A DNA stretch of 64,000 nucleotides from Euphorbia lathyris (Eukaryota > Streptophyta > Magnoliopsida > Malpighiales > Euphorbiaceae), in assembly GCF_963576675.1 (NCBI RefSeq), contig NC_088916.1, positions 27,317,501 through 27,381,500 of the forward strand, read 5' to 3'. Under the pieces are notes generated by a model. That model was given only the letters and a program-made list of their open reading frames with translations. It did not search any database and was not told the DNA's origin. Both the position numbers and the translations under genes were made by a program. Positions 46,961 to 59,147 of the stretch are shown piece by piece; within the stretch, counting starts at the first letter, position 1, and the number at the start of each line of letters is the position of its first letter.

Positions 46961-47089
46961 ATTATGCGGTATGTGAGTTCGATTGTGGAACTTCAACCTT
47001 AATGTGGCTTCGTAAGTGGATATTTTGAAGCTGTAATTTCAGTTTTGGAACAAAAGGAAGTATTTTGTGCTTCGTGAAGCGGTTCAAGT

Positions 47090-49986
47090 ATGGTGTTTTG
47101 GGAAGGTTATGTGAGTGATGAAGCAATGGGAACTTTTGCCCCAATTATTGTTTATTGGTTGTATGCTGGGTTTTATCAACTCTTGCCGCCTTTGGATAAA
47201 TATCGGTTGCATACTAGGAAAGAGGAGGAAGAGAAGAACTTGGTGCCCCTGCCCAAAGTTGTCAAGGGTGTGTTGCTTCAACAGCTTGTTCAGGCAATAG
47301 TTGCTCATGTGCTCTTTTTGGTTAGTTGTTAAACTTGACCAAGTATTTTCTATTTTCTCTCCATGCCATGTTGTATGAATCGTTATCTTGCCCTTCTAAT
47401 AGTGAATGTGGTAACGTAGAACTTGTAACATATGTGAGAAGCCATAGAAAAGAGAGCGAGGAGGTAAAGATAGGACTGTTCCGGGTGAAGTGATCTTAAT
47501 ATTAACTTTATCCAGAATAGACTTGATTAAAATGGCTTTATCATCTTTTAAATATTGGAAATAATATGGAAGACTTGTGCTGAGATGGTGAAAGCCTTGT
47601 ACTTGGTTTCTTGATATCCTTGAGTTGCTTGATGCTGCATTTGGCAGTTATAGCAATGTGCACAACCTAAGACCTTGCTTTGTACAATATATAGAAGAGT
47701 AGATGTGTTTTTTGGTTGGAGAGAGAGGATGGATCTCTTTTTTTTTTCCCCTATTTGTGATAGGACGTGGAAAGAGGGATGACTAATAATTGAAATGACA
47801 AGAAAACTAGGGGGTTTGAGATGAATATGAACTTGGAATACCTGCTGGCCTATTATTGTTAACGAATTTATTCTGTTCATACTGGAAGGTCAGAAATGTA
47901 CATATTGCATCTAATTGTATTAGAAAAGACGAGTTTCAACTTTGTTTAAAGATGCATGATTATGATAGCCCTTGGCAATTTTTATTTTAGGGGAAATAGA
48001 GTTTTTATTTTGTAATGTTTTGTTTGCTGTCAAAGCTGGATAGTTAATGGGGTTCGTATATGGTAGCTTATTTTGCAAAGAATCTAAGTTTGAATTTGAA
48101 ATGTCATGCAGAAGCTCATACTAGATGATCAAGGGTTGAAAATCTTTCTTCTTTTGCTTACAGTTGTTGTTGTCCAAGAAAGGAAGACTTGGGGAAATAT
48201 TTGATGAACTGTTTAACTCTCTCTCTCTCTCTAGTATTTCTGGTACAAGACCTTTTTCATGAAGTTTGAAAACCTTAGTGCTATTTCAATTTGCTTGCTG
48301 AAACATCCATGTTTGACTGAAACATTATGATGCTTTGGAAGTCAAAGGCAACTCAACTCAGACTTTAGAATGAGTGAAATTTTCCGGGAAATGATGGTTG
48401 CGTTTTTGCTATTTCTTAACAATAAATATCATGCTTACAAAATCTCCTTTTCTTTTTTTTTCCTCAAAAGAGAACACAAGACTAACAGATGCTGAAAGTC
48501 AATTGATGAATGTGGTGGTTTATGTGGGGTTCTTCTGTTACCTACTGGAAATGTACTTAGGTGAAGAAAGTTGAAAAAGGGAATATGTTATTGGTGGTGG
48601 GAGGAGTTTTTCAATTATTCTTGTGCTCCTAGTCAGGACCAGTTTCTTTACTTTTCCTTTACTGTACTTGTGTCCCTATGGGCATGCTTTGCACTCTTCA
48701 TCTGTCTGTCTATCACACATTCACAGCTCATCCAATGTAACCACATTAAGCAGATAACTTTTCATGGTTAGCTATTTCGATTCATTAATTTCAAAGGGAA
48801 AGCGCAGCTAGCATATTTAAAGTATTGTTCCTTTGATGGCTTGAGAAATCCTGCAGCATATAGCTTAAGGATAAGCAATTTTCTCAGCCCCCTCTCCCTT
48901 TTTCCCCTCTATTGAGGTAAAAGTTGGAAACTGTAAACTACCTAGAAAATGTCTTTTTTTTTTTATGGCTGTAGATTAGTCTGTGACTAGAATCTCACGT
49001 TCTCATCCCCTTACGTCTGAATTTATCTAATCAAATGTTAGTTTATAAATGCTTTTCAATTGTATATTAGTTGGTTTGTAATTTTGGATACTCCGAAACA
49101 AGGTCTAGTATTTGGATGTCTCCTTATAAGTTGCTTTTGCTCTTGAAAATATGACATTATGAATGTCTGTTTTACTTGGTACTCTTACGTTAACTTCTTG
49201 CAGTTTGTTTCTGATGTAGAAGTGAAAAAATGTTGGTGCAACCTTTATCCAACAGCTTAATTGAAGACATTTTAACTAGATACGTTAAGCAGCTCTTTTG
49301 TCTAACATGAACTCTGTCTGCTGAGTTACTGAGAGTTTGATTTAAACATTAGGATATTAATTACTTGATAGTGTTATTTGACTCCTTTTCATATGTTTAC
49401 AATTTGATAATTAAATATTCATTGTCTTGCTTTGCTGCTGCAGTTGACTTCAACAGCAGATGCATCAGGAATCACTACGCAGCCATCGGTTCCTATCCAA
49501 ATTCTGCAGATTATTGTTGCTATGTTCATAATGGATACATGGCAGTATTTTGTTCACCGATATATGCATCAGAACAAATTTTTATACCGTCATGTCCACT
49601 CTCAACATCATAGGCTAGTTGTCCCTTATGCAATCGGGGCCCTTTATAATCACCCACTGGAGGGTCTCTTGCTCGACACAGTTGGCGGTGCAATCTCTTT
49701 CTTGGTGTCAGGAATGACTGCCCGGACTGGTGTACTATTTTTCTGCTTTGCAGTAGTTAAAACTGTGGATGATCATTCCGGACTTTGGTTGCCTGGCAAT
49801 ATATTCCACATTCTTTTCCAAAACAACACTGCCTATCATGACATCCATCATCAACTCCCAGGCACAAAGTTCAACTATTCTCAGCCATTCTTTGCTATAT
49901 GGGACAAAGTTCTTGGAACCCACATGCCATATGATCTAGTAAAGCGAGCGGAAGGTGGTTTTGAGGCAAGGCTGATTAAAGACTAA
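47090..49986 (+). CDS. SBH: Sphingoid base C4-hydroxylase (sphinganine 4-hydroxylase)
   Basis: Two coding exons, 47090-47320 and 49444-49986, joined in phase 0 across a 2.1-kb GT-AG intron; 257 residues, the length of Arabidopsis SBH1/SBH2. It belongs to the membrane di-iron fatty acid hydroxylase family. The three histidine boxes are complete: HRYMH (115-119), HSQHH (129-133) and HDIHH (209-213); H188 and H199 are also conserved. Hydrophobic segments near 16-32, 59-78, 94-113 and 158-182 suggest an ER membrane protein with the metal site in the cytosol. Family role: C4-hydroxylation of dihydrosphingosine to phytosphingosine for ceramides. Divergent N-terminus (MVFWEGYVSDEAMG) but conserved from there on. 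Gene is convergent with the PPR gene. Function is by homology; confident. Confidence 0.95.
47321..49443 (+). other. Intron of the hydroxylase gene
   Basis: 2123 bases, G|GTTAGT donor and GCTGCAG acceptor. No nested gene or transposon recognised; a CT microsatellite lies near 48217-48232. Confidence 0.9.
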
Positions 49987-50225
49987 GTTCTAGTTTGATG
50001 ATTTACTGTATGATTTCGGGTTTTGTCATTTAACAGGAATAGTTTTTGGTTGAGAATGTCATTCTTAGGTAGTTAAATTAAAACTGGTCATGGACGATTA
50101 ATATTATAGGGTTTCAGCTGGAGTCATTTAGGTGCCTGGCCGGCGTCTTTTCTAGTTGATTGCCACTTCATTTTGTATGTTATGGTAGCTTCTCAAATCT
50201 ACCCAAAAAATGGTAATTGTGAATG

Positions 50226-50291
50226 CTATATATGTAGCATATTTGTTCTATATTACGTTGTGAATCTATATATGTAGCATATTTGTTCTAT
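50226..50291. repeat. Direct repeat of 26 bases
   Basis: CTATATATGTAGCATATTTG... occurs at 50226-50251 and again at 50266-50291, between the convergent 3' ends of two genes. Confidence 0.85.
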
Positions 50292-50504
50292 TTGTAGCAA
50301 TATTGGAAACACTCCAAATCATCAAAAACAAAACATGTAGTTTTATACACTTAAACTTCAGGTGATGAATCAGGGCTACGACTGTACCCGGATAGTTATG
50401 CCTAGTATTATTGATTGTACATAAAAAAAAAAATAAAAAAAAAATTCTACAAAAGGTTTTCCTTCACAGGGAACCACTTCAAAAATATGCCAACAACTCA
50501 ATAA

Positions 50505-52235
50505 TTACCAATAATCTCTGCAAGAGCAAGAACCTTGCTTAAACCTATGAAATCTTACTCGATCCCTAACAATAATTTCTCGATTATATGCCCTTGATAT
50601 GAGTTTAATTACTTGATGACAATCCCCACATATCCTGAGGTTCTTAATCACTTGAATTGGCATCCCCTCAGTTGTGCAAATCAAACCATAAGCCACAGCC
50701 AACTTCTCACTATGATTACACAATGCATTCTCCTTCTCTTCCTCTCCTATATCATGCAACACAAAGCTTGTCTCAGCCGTATACCCGTATTCCTTAATCC
50801 TCAGCCTAATCTCATCCAACTTGCCATAAATTTCCCTCCAACGTTCATGACTCTTGTCGCCATTATAGAACATATGTGTTACGCCTTTGTCTTCAATGTA
50901 GCTAATGCCAGGCACTTTCTTCACATCCTTATTCCTCATAGCGTCCCTTACTCTCCCCACATCAATCCACCTCTTCCGCGCTGCATAAACGTTGGATAAC
51001 AAAACAAAATTACCATCATGGTTAGATCCCATCTCCACCAGCTTCCTTGAAACATGTTCTGCCATTTCTACATTCCCATAAGTCCTGCAAGCACCAAGCA
51101 AAGTCTGCCAAAGTACCATATCAGGCACCACTGGCATAGAATTGATAACATCATAAGCCTCTTGAAGTCGTCCTGCTCGACCTAACAAATCAACCACGCT
51201 TCCATAATGCTTGATATCAGGAACAACTCCTCTACTCTTCATTGAATTGAACAATCCGAAGCCTTCTTCCACTAGCCCTGCGTGGTTACACGCACATAAA
51301 ACTCCAAGATAAGATACAGCATCCGGGATAATCCCAGATTGATCCATTTGCTGAAAAATTTGAAGAGCTTCATTTCCATCTCCATGAATTGCAAATGCCA
51401 TTATCATTGTATTCCAAGTAATAAGACTCTTCCTGCAACTCATGCTCTGAAAAACTGAACACGCCTTATCTGAAAACCCGCATTTAGCATACATATCGAT
51501 AACTGCATTACAGACTATCACATTCATATCTAAATTTTCATTTCTAATATACTCATGAATCTTTTCACCTTCTATAAAAGCACCCAATTGTGAACAAGCA
51601 GAAAGAGCGCCAAGAACTGTAATTTCATTAGGCTTAAACCCCATAGTATCCATTCTATTAAACAAAGCCAGAGCTTCAGTAGGCCTATTCCCTTGAGCAA
51701 ACCCAGATATCAACGCATTCCAAGAAGCAATATCTCTCACAATCATTTCATCAAACACCTTCTGCGCACTATCAAGATCACCAACTTTAGCATACAAATC
51801 TAACAAAGTAGTGCCTAACAAAGCATCGGCATTGAACCCCTTGCGCAGAATATGAGAATGCAACTGGATGGACTCAGAAGAAGCTAATACGCGAGCACAA
51901 GCTTTCAAAACAAAAGAGCAAGTAAGAGCATCAACTCTGTTCGATCCACGCATCATAGTTCTGTACCATATAAAAGCATCGGCAGGAGCAGGGCTTTGAA
52001 TGAGGCCACGGAGGATAGCATTCCAGTCATTGGTGGAAGGGGTAAGGATTTGGGAGAAGGTGTGTATGGCGAAGGAGAGGCTATCAAGAGAGAGAACATA
52101 GAGTTCAAGAAGGTTGGAGCGAGAAGAGCAGATTCTAAACTGGAATTTGCCGGATGTAATGAGGTGAGCTTGGAGTTGTTTGGCTTGGGAAAGAGTGGCG
52201 CATTTGGGTATCACCCAATCCAGGACGGCGGCCAT
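50505..52235 (-). CDS. PPR protein, PLS class with E and DYW domains
   Basis: Single-exon ORF of 576 residues, typical of plant PPR genes. Tandem P/L/S motifs run from about residue 30 to 380 (e.g. VDALTCSFVLKACAR, DIASWNALISGFAQG, NAVIDMYAKCG), followed by E/E+ motifs and a complete DYW deaminase-like domain. Zinc/catalytic residues are present: H508-S-E510, C536-x2-C539 and terminal C-x-C then DYW. Proteins of this class bind organellar RNA by base-specific motifs and edit C to U in mitochondria or plastids; target site unknown. Very similar by recollection to Arabidopsis At1g34160. The first ATG is kept because the frame upstream is not similar; N-terminal targeting peptide not evident. 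No stops, so functional. Confidence 0.95.
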   Translation of the reverse strand: MAAVLDWVIPKCATLSQAKQLQAHLITSGKFQFRICSSRSNLLELYVLSLDSLSFAIHTFSQILTPSTNDWNAILRGLIQSPAPADAFIWYRTMMRGSNRVDALTCSFVLKACARVLASSESIQLHSHILRKGFNADALLGTTLLDLYAKVGDLDSAQKVFDEMIVRDIASWNALISGFAQGNRPTEALALFNRMDTMGFKPNEITVLGALSACSQLGAFIEGEKIHEYIRNENLDMNVIVCNAVIDMYAKCGFSDKACSVFQSMSCRKSLITWNTMIMAFAIHGDGNEALQIFQQMDQSGIIPDAVSYLGVLCACNHAGLVEEGFGLFNSMKSRGVVPDIKHYGSVVDLLGRAGRLQEAYDVINSMPVVPDMVLWQTLLGACRTYGNVEMAEHVSRKLVEMGSNHDGNFVLLSNVYAARKRWIDVGRVRDAMRNKDVKKVPGISYIEDKGVTHMFYNGDKSHERWREIYGKLDEIRLRIKEYGYTAETSFVLHDIGEEEKENALCNHSEKLAVAYGLICTTEGMPIQVIKNLRICGDCHQVIKLISRAYNREIIVRDRVRFHRFKQGSCSCRDYW

Positions 52236-53340
52236 TCCAAAACACGGATTGAGCTACAGCATTCATATTTACTGAACAGGGATGATCTGGTAAGAGATAA
52301 CGACTTGTCGTTTGAAATTACCAAATGAATTTAAAAAACTTTAGAACTCCTTTAAAATTAATTATAATCAACAACCCCCTAAATGTAATCCCTGATCCTG
52401 ATGATGATCTGATTATTGATGCTTGGCAGTCTGTTAGTTCTTATAGTTCGAAGAACAATAAAATTGGTGATAACATTTCCTAGAAAATGCACAGCTCTGG
52501 TCAGTTCACTGTTTTGTAATTTTTGTGTTTCTTTTTAACGAGGACTTTTATTATATAGATTAAGACTGCGATTATATTATTTTATAGGTAGAAACTATTG
52601 GTATTTTAATACGTTATTATTTTTAATTACTAGTATTAGTTAAAGAATTAATTATATATGTATATTCAATTATTAGTTAATGAACTCAACATCAAACTCC
52701 GAAGTGAATGAATTCATTCCCCATTTAGAAAGAAAAGAGAAACTTTGACATAATGGAATATCAAGGGTCAAAGAAGTATCTTGTATCATCTGCCATGAAA
52801 GTATTATTGCTCCTAATGTTTTCCTAATTTTTGTTGCATGAGTGGGATTGGTAAATTTGGAAAATATGGATTCTCCATGAAACAGGTCACTCCAAAAATC
52901 AAAATTAACCTTATGTGCGGAGATAATGAAACAGGTTTCCTCGTAGAATAAATTAAAAGCCCCTAAGCTTAACTTATAAAATGTCTTATTAACACCGTGT
53001 GACTTACAAAATGTATTATTAACCTCGTAAACGTGTTTAAATTGATATGATTTAACTCTAAAATTTATACCTCAAAAAGTACAGCAAATCTGATTATAAA
53101 GAAACACGTACCTACCCCTTTCTATATCCGCAATCCCAATCCAAATATGAAACATTAAAAGATCAAATTTCAACACGGATCTTTCACAACTCATTATTCA
53201 AGGCAGTGAATTATCAAAGAACAACGATTTTCTATCTAAAGATCATGTAAAGCAGATTATACAATAAACAAAGGACATTGTATCAACAGCCAAAAATGAC
53301 AACTGTTTCAAATAATATATATATTATCTCAAGGCAATAA
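52236..53340. other. Intergenic spacer between PPR and capping protein genes
   Basis: AT-rich, 1.1 kb. Contains the PPR promoter on the minus strand; no TATA stands out and no transposon was recognised. Confidence 0.5.
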
Positions 53341-53502
53341 CACAAAAGGCATTGCAAGGAAAAGACAGCTCGGCACAAGTTCTACATGTAATTTTCAAAG
53401 TTGAACAAGCAAAGACATTGAAAATGTACATGTCTTTCCTCCACCAATCACACTGCTACACAAATTTCCAACATTTTATGTATGGCGCATGTCTCCATTT
53501 GA

Positions 53503-56500
53503 TCAGCTGGTTGGCAGCTTCAATACAACTTCAGCTGGGGGTCGAAGAGTGCAAACCATCTCTTTCGTCTTCCCAAAATAAACCTGTAATTATTAACACA
53601 CCACACATCTCTCAAAACCCACTACAAATGTCCAACTCCAATTCCAAAAACTATATTTTAGGAATCGAAGCTTTCGTTTCTTGTACTACAAGGTAAATGA
53701 TGGTATGACTAGAGCTACTAGATCATTAGTCACAAGTCATAACTCAAAAACAAGTTGACTGTGTCACTTCACACGTGCACAAGTTGATAATACAAGTAGC
53801 GTACCTGATCTAGTGAGTTTCTGAGCTTACTCTCCATTTCTTCAATCATCCTTCCCATGTTACAAAGATGACCATCTGCAACCACGAGGTCCATGTTCAT
53901 CTGCAAAAACTCAAACATTGAGTTCAGTCAAACATTAATAAATCTGTAAATGGACATGGTTTGACAGGATGTATGTGTTCCAGTGTTCTTGTCATGACAT
54001 CCAAGTTAACCTGTAATGGAATGCCTCATTGCTACTCTAGTACCTCATCATCAAGATATGAGCATCTTAGTGCTTGCAAAACAGTAACATAAAATTACTT
54101 GAGGATATGATACCTGTCTTCTAATGGATCCTGAGAGATTGAATGTGCCAGAGTAATCATTTTTTGTAGTCAAAGACAGCATAATAGTACTGGTCAAACA
54201 ATAATGAGATATTCCTTCCTCTTCTGGTCCCACCTACATAACAAATTTTTTTATAGCAATAGATCAATAAACTTATAAATAAACTACAAGTTGTGCTGCA
54301 TAATCCAACAGATTTCCATAATGTATACAAATGAGTTTACAGGGATAATAGTGGTTGAAAAGAGAGGTTTCCCAAAAGAAAGTCAACAATTCTTTTTTTT
54401 TCCTGAAAGCCACTTGTCCAAAAGAGAGTATTCCCAAAAGAAAGTTAACAGGGAAGAAGGAAAAATTATCTTGTCAAGTTTGCATTTCCTGGCCAAGACT
54501 TGCCTCAATAACATGAATGGAATCCCATGCCCCCTCTTGCAAAAAACCCCTTCTGCCATGCCCTGCCTCTGAGCCATCTTAATCCATGAAAGTAAAAACA
54601 GTCCAGTCAGAGCTATTAAACATCAAGCATTTTAAGTGCTAATTCATGCAGAAAATATCCTCACCTTTCTTTATTAAAAAGCAGGCTACAAAACCTTCAT
54701 TATCATCATGTTCCCACATGTAAACAGATGAGATCCCACCTTCATAATACCTATCAGCTCACTGGTTGATCAGACTGATAAACCTCTTTTCACAGGATTA
54801 TGAAATGGCAGGACACACACACACACACACACAAAATCCCATAAAGAAGTACAAGCACATATTTAAAGAACATTTTCAGAAGTGTCAATGACTCCATTTG
54901 TTCTACTCCAACATCACAAGATGAATACTGTTAGAAACTCAAACACCAAGATGAAAATAGAAAGGAGAAATACTGATATATTGAAGGAAAACAATGATGA
55001 GCAATGGATAAAATGGGTAGAACTAGTTCCCTAATCCACACAGGAGAAACCTCTCTCTCTACTAAGTAGAGCCACTGCAATAGCAGCCAAACAACAAATT
55101 AAAATAACCCTCCCTTATATATTAATAACTCATACCCTAAATACATGTACTAATAACTTATACCCGAAATGCCCCTATCCCGTACACCTCACCCCTTCCA
55201 GAATATTCACTAGATATTCTCTATCAAATACTAGCAACTTCCAAACAAGGGATGTATTATGCACTCCTATCCACTGAAAAAATTATGAAAGCCATAGCCG
55301 AGGAGTTGAAAGAAAGAGTCAATCATAAGTACTAAAGGCGCAATAAGGCGCCAAAAAATCCTGGAGCATAGGCACAAGCGCGCGCTTGAGCAACACAAGC
55401 CGCACTAAAGAAAATTAATATAATTATAATTAAAGCAATTAGCATGTCTAACAAAAAAATTATAATAAAAAAAAGTCAAATACTAAATCATATCCAACTA
55501 TCAATAATCTTAATTACAGATTCTAGCATGAAATAAATTCCAAATTAACTACTACTCTTTCATAATAATAAATTCTAAATCTAAAGACTAAAGTCCAACC
55601 AAAGCCTAAGTTAATTAACTAATAGCTTAATAACTACTTTTCATCAAGATTGAAGTCTCCATAGTCCATATTCATCACCCATCAAAGTCATCACCATCAC
55701 TATCATCATCTCTAACATCAAACTCATCTTCAAGGTTCTTAATCTCATCCTCTTCATCTTTAAGGTACTCATCTACAAAATCATATTATTCTTCCTCGTT
55801 CTCCTTAAGAGCTGGCGCTGGCTACTGTTCTTCAATAATTCGCTGGTTGTCCTCTCCCTCAAAATCGCATGTTGGTCTTCAAAATGGTTAGCCTTTTCTC
55901 TATCGTTATTTGAGATATTTTTGCAGGTCTAAACTTCTTTCGTCTTTTGTTTATTCTTTTTATCCTAATTTAATTTTAACTGCTGATGATATAGATAGGG
56001 AAAGACTGATATTAAAACAACCATTTTTTTTACCTCGGAACCCTCAAAAAATTGGCTAGCTTATAAAATTGCACTTAGGTGTGCCTCCAGCAAAGCACTA
56101 GGCTCACAAAGGCGGGCTCAGGCGAGCACCTCTTGAACAGTGCCTGCTTTTTGGCTTCTCAAGCGACATGCCTGGAGCCTAGAGCCTTTTCTGCCTCAGG
56201 CACGCCTTTGATAAATATGGAGTCAATTAGTAAAGGACCTTAATAATCACTACTGCAATCATAATTCGACTCAAAGAAGAGGTAAGTAAAGGACCTCACT
56301 GGTCACGATAAACAGCAAAGACTTCATTTGCTTCATTTTCAAGTTTCCTCAACTCAAAAGATGGATAAAGCGCATCTTCCAAAGGTGGATAATATTTATT
56401 TGACCAGGGTGACCTACAAGAAAAAAGAAAACCCAATCACATAATTTAGTCCGGTTTCTGTAGGAGAAAAACAACTGTATGATGCACACAGCCACATAGA

Positions 56501-57800
56501 AATTCAACATTGTCTGCTTAAACTGAAATTATAGGCCTGGAAAATGGAAAAGCATAGCATTGCAAGGCACTTCAGAATTTACAAACAAGTTTTAGTATTA
56601 AGCATGAAATGAATGCAATAGCTATACATACATCACAAACAAAAATGCTGAATAATATATGAACTGCAGAGAACATATACATCATGCAAGACGCTAGGGA
56701 ATATGCATAACAATGTGCATTTTCATTACAATCCAGGATGCTTTTGGCACCAAATGAATCCTTGAAGCATTTACACATTCCATATATATGCTAAGCTACA
56801 TACATACAACTATATCAACAAAAAGAAGGATATAAAAAAGTTCTTGCCTGTAAGAGTCAGCATCTCTGTTGTACTCGCACAAAATGAAGTTCTTCCCACA
56901 ATCTACATCTGTTAAGACCTTCAATTGCAAATTGTATGACTCAGAAAGGTATTGTTTTGACATCACATAAGATAGTCAAATAATAAATATTCACCATATG
57001 CGTCACTAAAGACTCTGTATCTATCTAGTACTTGCCCATACAAAACCTAAGACCATATTAAAAAGTGCAGCAACTCATGTATCAACATAGACTAGAAAGA
57101 AAGAGATGGACTCTGCATTGTTATCTTTGAGAGATTTCAAAAAGGCATTGGTTTACATTCAAAAGAGCAAGAACAATGTAAATCTTTCATAACAAGGAAG
57201 TCAATCAGAACTGAAACACAGAACACGGAGTTTCAGAAGTAACATAAAGTCAAATCGGAGATGTCCCCGCAGTTTTGAGGCCAAACAGGAACTGCCAAAT
57301 GCATACTATTGCATAAAAACTAAGGTACTAAGACAAACACAGGAAGAGGTCCAATTTCAATTTTAATTTTCTTTTTCAGTAAATAAAAAGTAGAAACCCT
57401 CACTCCAGAATGGTCCTGAAAGAAAGCATATTAAGCATTTTCAAAGTTCCCAACAAGCAGAAAAACTTATTAAAAAGCGCAACCCTATCTGCCACACTAT
57501 CGCCTCCTTTTCTAGCATACCAAACAGAAATGAGTTAAAACCTAACACTATTAAAAAAAATTCAAAAACCAAAAACCGAAGTAGCACATAAACAGAATCC
57601 CGAATCTTGGTAAAACGAAAAAATGCCGACATGAGTTGTGATAAGTTGAATCAGAACGCGAGTGAAAATACCTGGAGTGGCTGATCGACTTGGGAGAGGA
57701 GATCGGAGGAGTGGTGAGGGAGAAGGCTGAGAAGAGCGGAGAGAGCGGTCTCCGTTTGCTTGGGATGTATTCTTCTCATCAATCCCAAGGCTGCCTCCAT
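53503..57800 (-). CDS. CPB: F-actin capping protein beta subunit
   Basis: Eight coding exons on the minus strand: 57672-57800, 56848-56918, 56300-56413, 54665-54750, 54504-54577, 54114-54233, 53805-53900 and 53503-53583; total 771 bases, 256 residues, matching the plant family length. Starts [20 protein letters not shown] and ends with [15 protein letters not shown]. Conserved stretches [48 protein letters not shown] and SGSIRRQ. It forms the heterodimer with CPA that caps barbed ends of actin filaments; the C-terminal helix is the actin-binding tentacle. All junctions join in frame. Two introns use GC donors. Intron 3 is 1.55 kb and holds a probable transposon. Confident from homology; borders by eye. 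Confidence 0.95.
54234..54503 (-). other. Capping protein intron 5, GC-AG
   Basis: Exon ends ATTGAG then GCAAGTC; acceptor TATGTAG. The only GT nearby (in AAGTC) would shift the frame of the next exon. Confidence 0.85.
54813..54833. repeat. (AC)n microsatellite in capping protein intron 3
   Basis: About 10 CA units. Confidence 0.9.
55336..56213. mobile_element. Probable DNA transposon relic in capping protein intron 3
   Basis: Imperfect inverted ends start AAAGGCG on both strands, with matching CGCTTGAG further in, and the interior has an acidic-coding stretch (DEF...DDDSDGDD on the minus strand near 55690-55760), as found at ends of some hAT transposases. No clear duplication flanks it. 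Class uncertain. Confidence 0.4.
56414..56847 (-). other. Capping protein intron 2, GC-AG
   Basis: Exon ends TCTTACAG then GCAAGAA; acceptor TTCTTGTAG. The in-frame junction gives DADSYRSPW as in the family. Confidence 0.85.
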
Positions 57801-58045
57801 GACTTTGCTTCTTTTTTTTCTGTTTTCTCTGTCTTGAATTGAACTCTCGTCCGAACCGAAAACCAGTGAGGAAGAAAGAGGCGCGTCAGTTTGATCCGAG
57901 TTTCCCTCACGGGAACCACACTACTGTATCTGTATTTATGAAGCCCACCCCTTTCCTTTTTCTTTATCCCTTGCCTCGGTTTGTATTCCCCTGCTTTCCG
58001 CCACATTGTATTGGTTTCTCTATAGTGTATAAAACTACAAATTAG

Positions 58046-59147
58046 GAGTCAAAATGCAAAATCAGTTTAGCTGAAATCCATTCTGGATTAATTTATTAAA
58101 AATTATTAAATTTGAAATTGAGTCACTTAAACTTTAAAATAAACTAATAATTTTCTACTAATTTTAGATATCAATTTAACACTTAATTTATTAAATTAAA
58201 GAAATTAAAAACATGGTCAAAGGAGGACCGAAGTCCGACGAATCCACTATGATACCTAAATAAGCTTTTATGGACGATTTAAGATGAACACAACAATAAA
58301 TCAAAGTTAGAGTATAAGCTTAGTGGATATGAATGAATTTGTACATTGTGTGATGTCTTACTCTACTTATAATGTGATTGGAACATAGTGGGGTGGTTAT
58401 AAACCTTGGGACGTGTTGTACTACGTATCAATTTTTGATAGGCGAACGTGTATCCATAAATCGGGGCTCAGATCCGTGATTGACGAGATTGGGCATGATT
58501 GTGCAGTAACATGTTAATCTTTGACTGGATCGATTGTGATCTTATGGATCAAGATTGTGGAACTAGTCGTTCGGGGAACTGATCCTCTGTGATGATTCCA
58601 TGGGTCATGATTCTGGTTGATAGGTCGGGGTTCATATATGCCATATGGACGTGTTTATATCTGTCTGATATCAGATGCCCCCTCCTCTAATGCCAAGTTT
58701 AACGTTCTTTAGGACGAGAAAGCCTTGGCTCTAGGAGGTGTCTCACTTTGTTTCTGTCGAATTCTTCTTCTTCTAGGAATTCTTCCTTTATTATGAACCT
58801 TTTTTCTATTATAAGAAGTCTTCCCCTAGGAGAAGTCTTCTGGTTTGTTCAACTAGCTGACATACATGTTTTCCTTGATGGAAAATGATTCATGGAAGTC
58901 TATCGGATCCGAAGGCTCTTATTCTTCCACGTGTTTACTGGATTTGAAGACTCTCAATGCTCCACTTGTCAGTATTTATTTCGTATGTTAGCACTCCTTA
59001 TTTATTTTATTATCATTAAAATTAGTATGTATTGTTATATTTATCAATAATGAGAGGATAGAGACCCTTCAATAAAAACTATTAATAGAAAAAGAAATAA
59101 GGAGGGGAATAAGAGTGGAGAGAGACTCCTCATTAATAAAGAGTGTA
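58046..59147. other. Intergenic sequence upstream of the capping protein gene
   Basis: No gene recognised. Contains a TCTGATATCAGA palindrome near 58665 followed by GCCCCCTCCTC, which resembles an LTR/polypurine junction on the minus strand, but I could not define an element. Confidence 0.4.

Noticed and set aside
47548..47880. 110-codon minus ORF in the hydroxylase intron
   Set aside because: No homology or codon signal; chance ORF in an intron.
50613..50999. 128-codon plus ORF
   Set aside because: Antisense shadow of the PPR gene's conserved DYW region.
53352..53696. 114-codon plus ORF
   Set aside because: Overlaps the last exon and 3' UTR of the capping protein gene on the opposite strand.
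58660..58700. Possible LTR boundary at TCTGATATCAGA/GCCCCCTCCTC
   Set aside because: No second LTR, duplication or coding region found; too weak to call an element.
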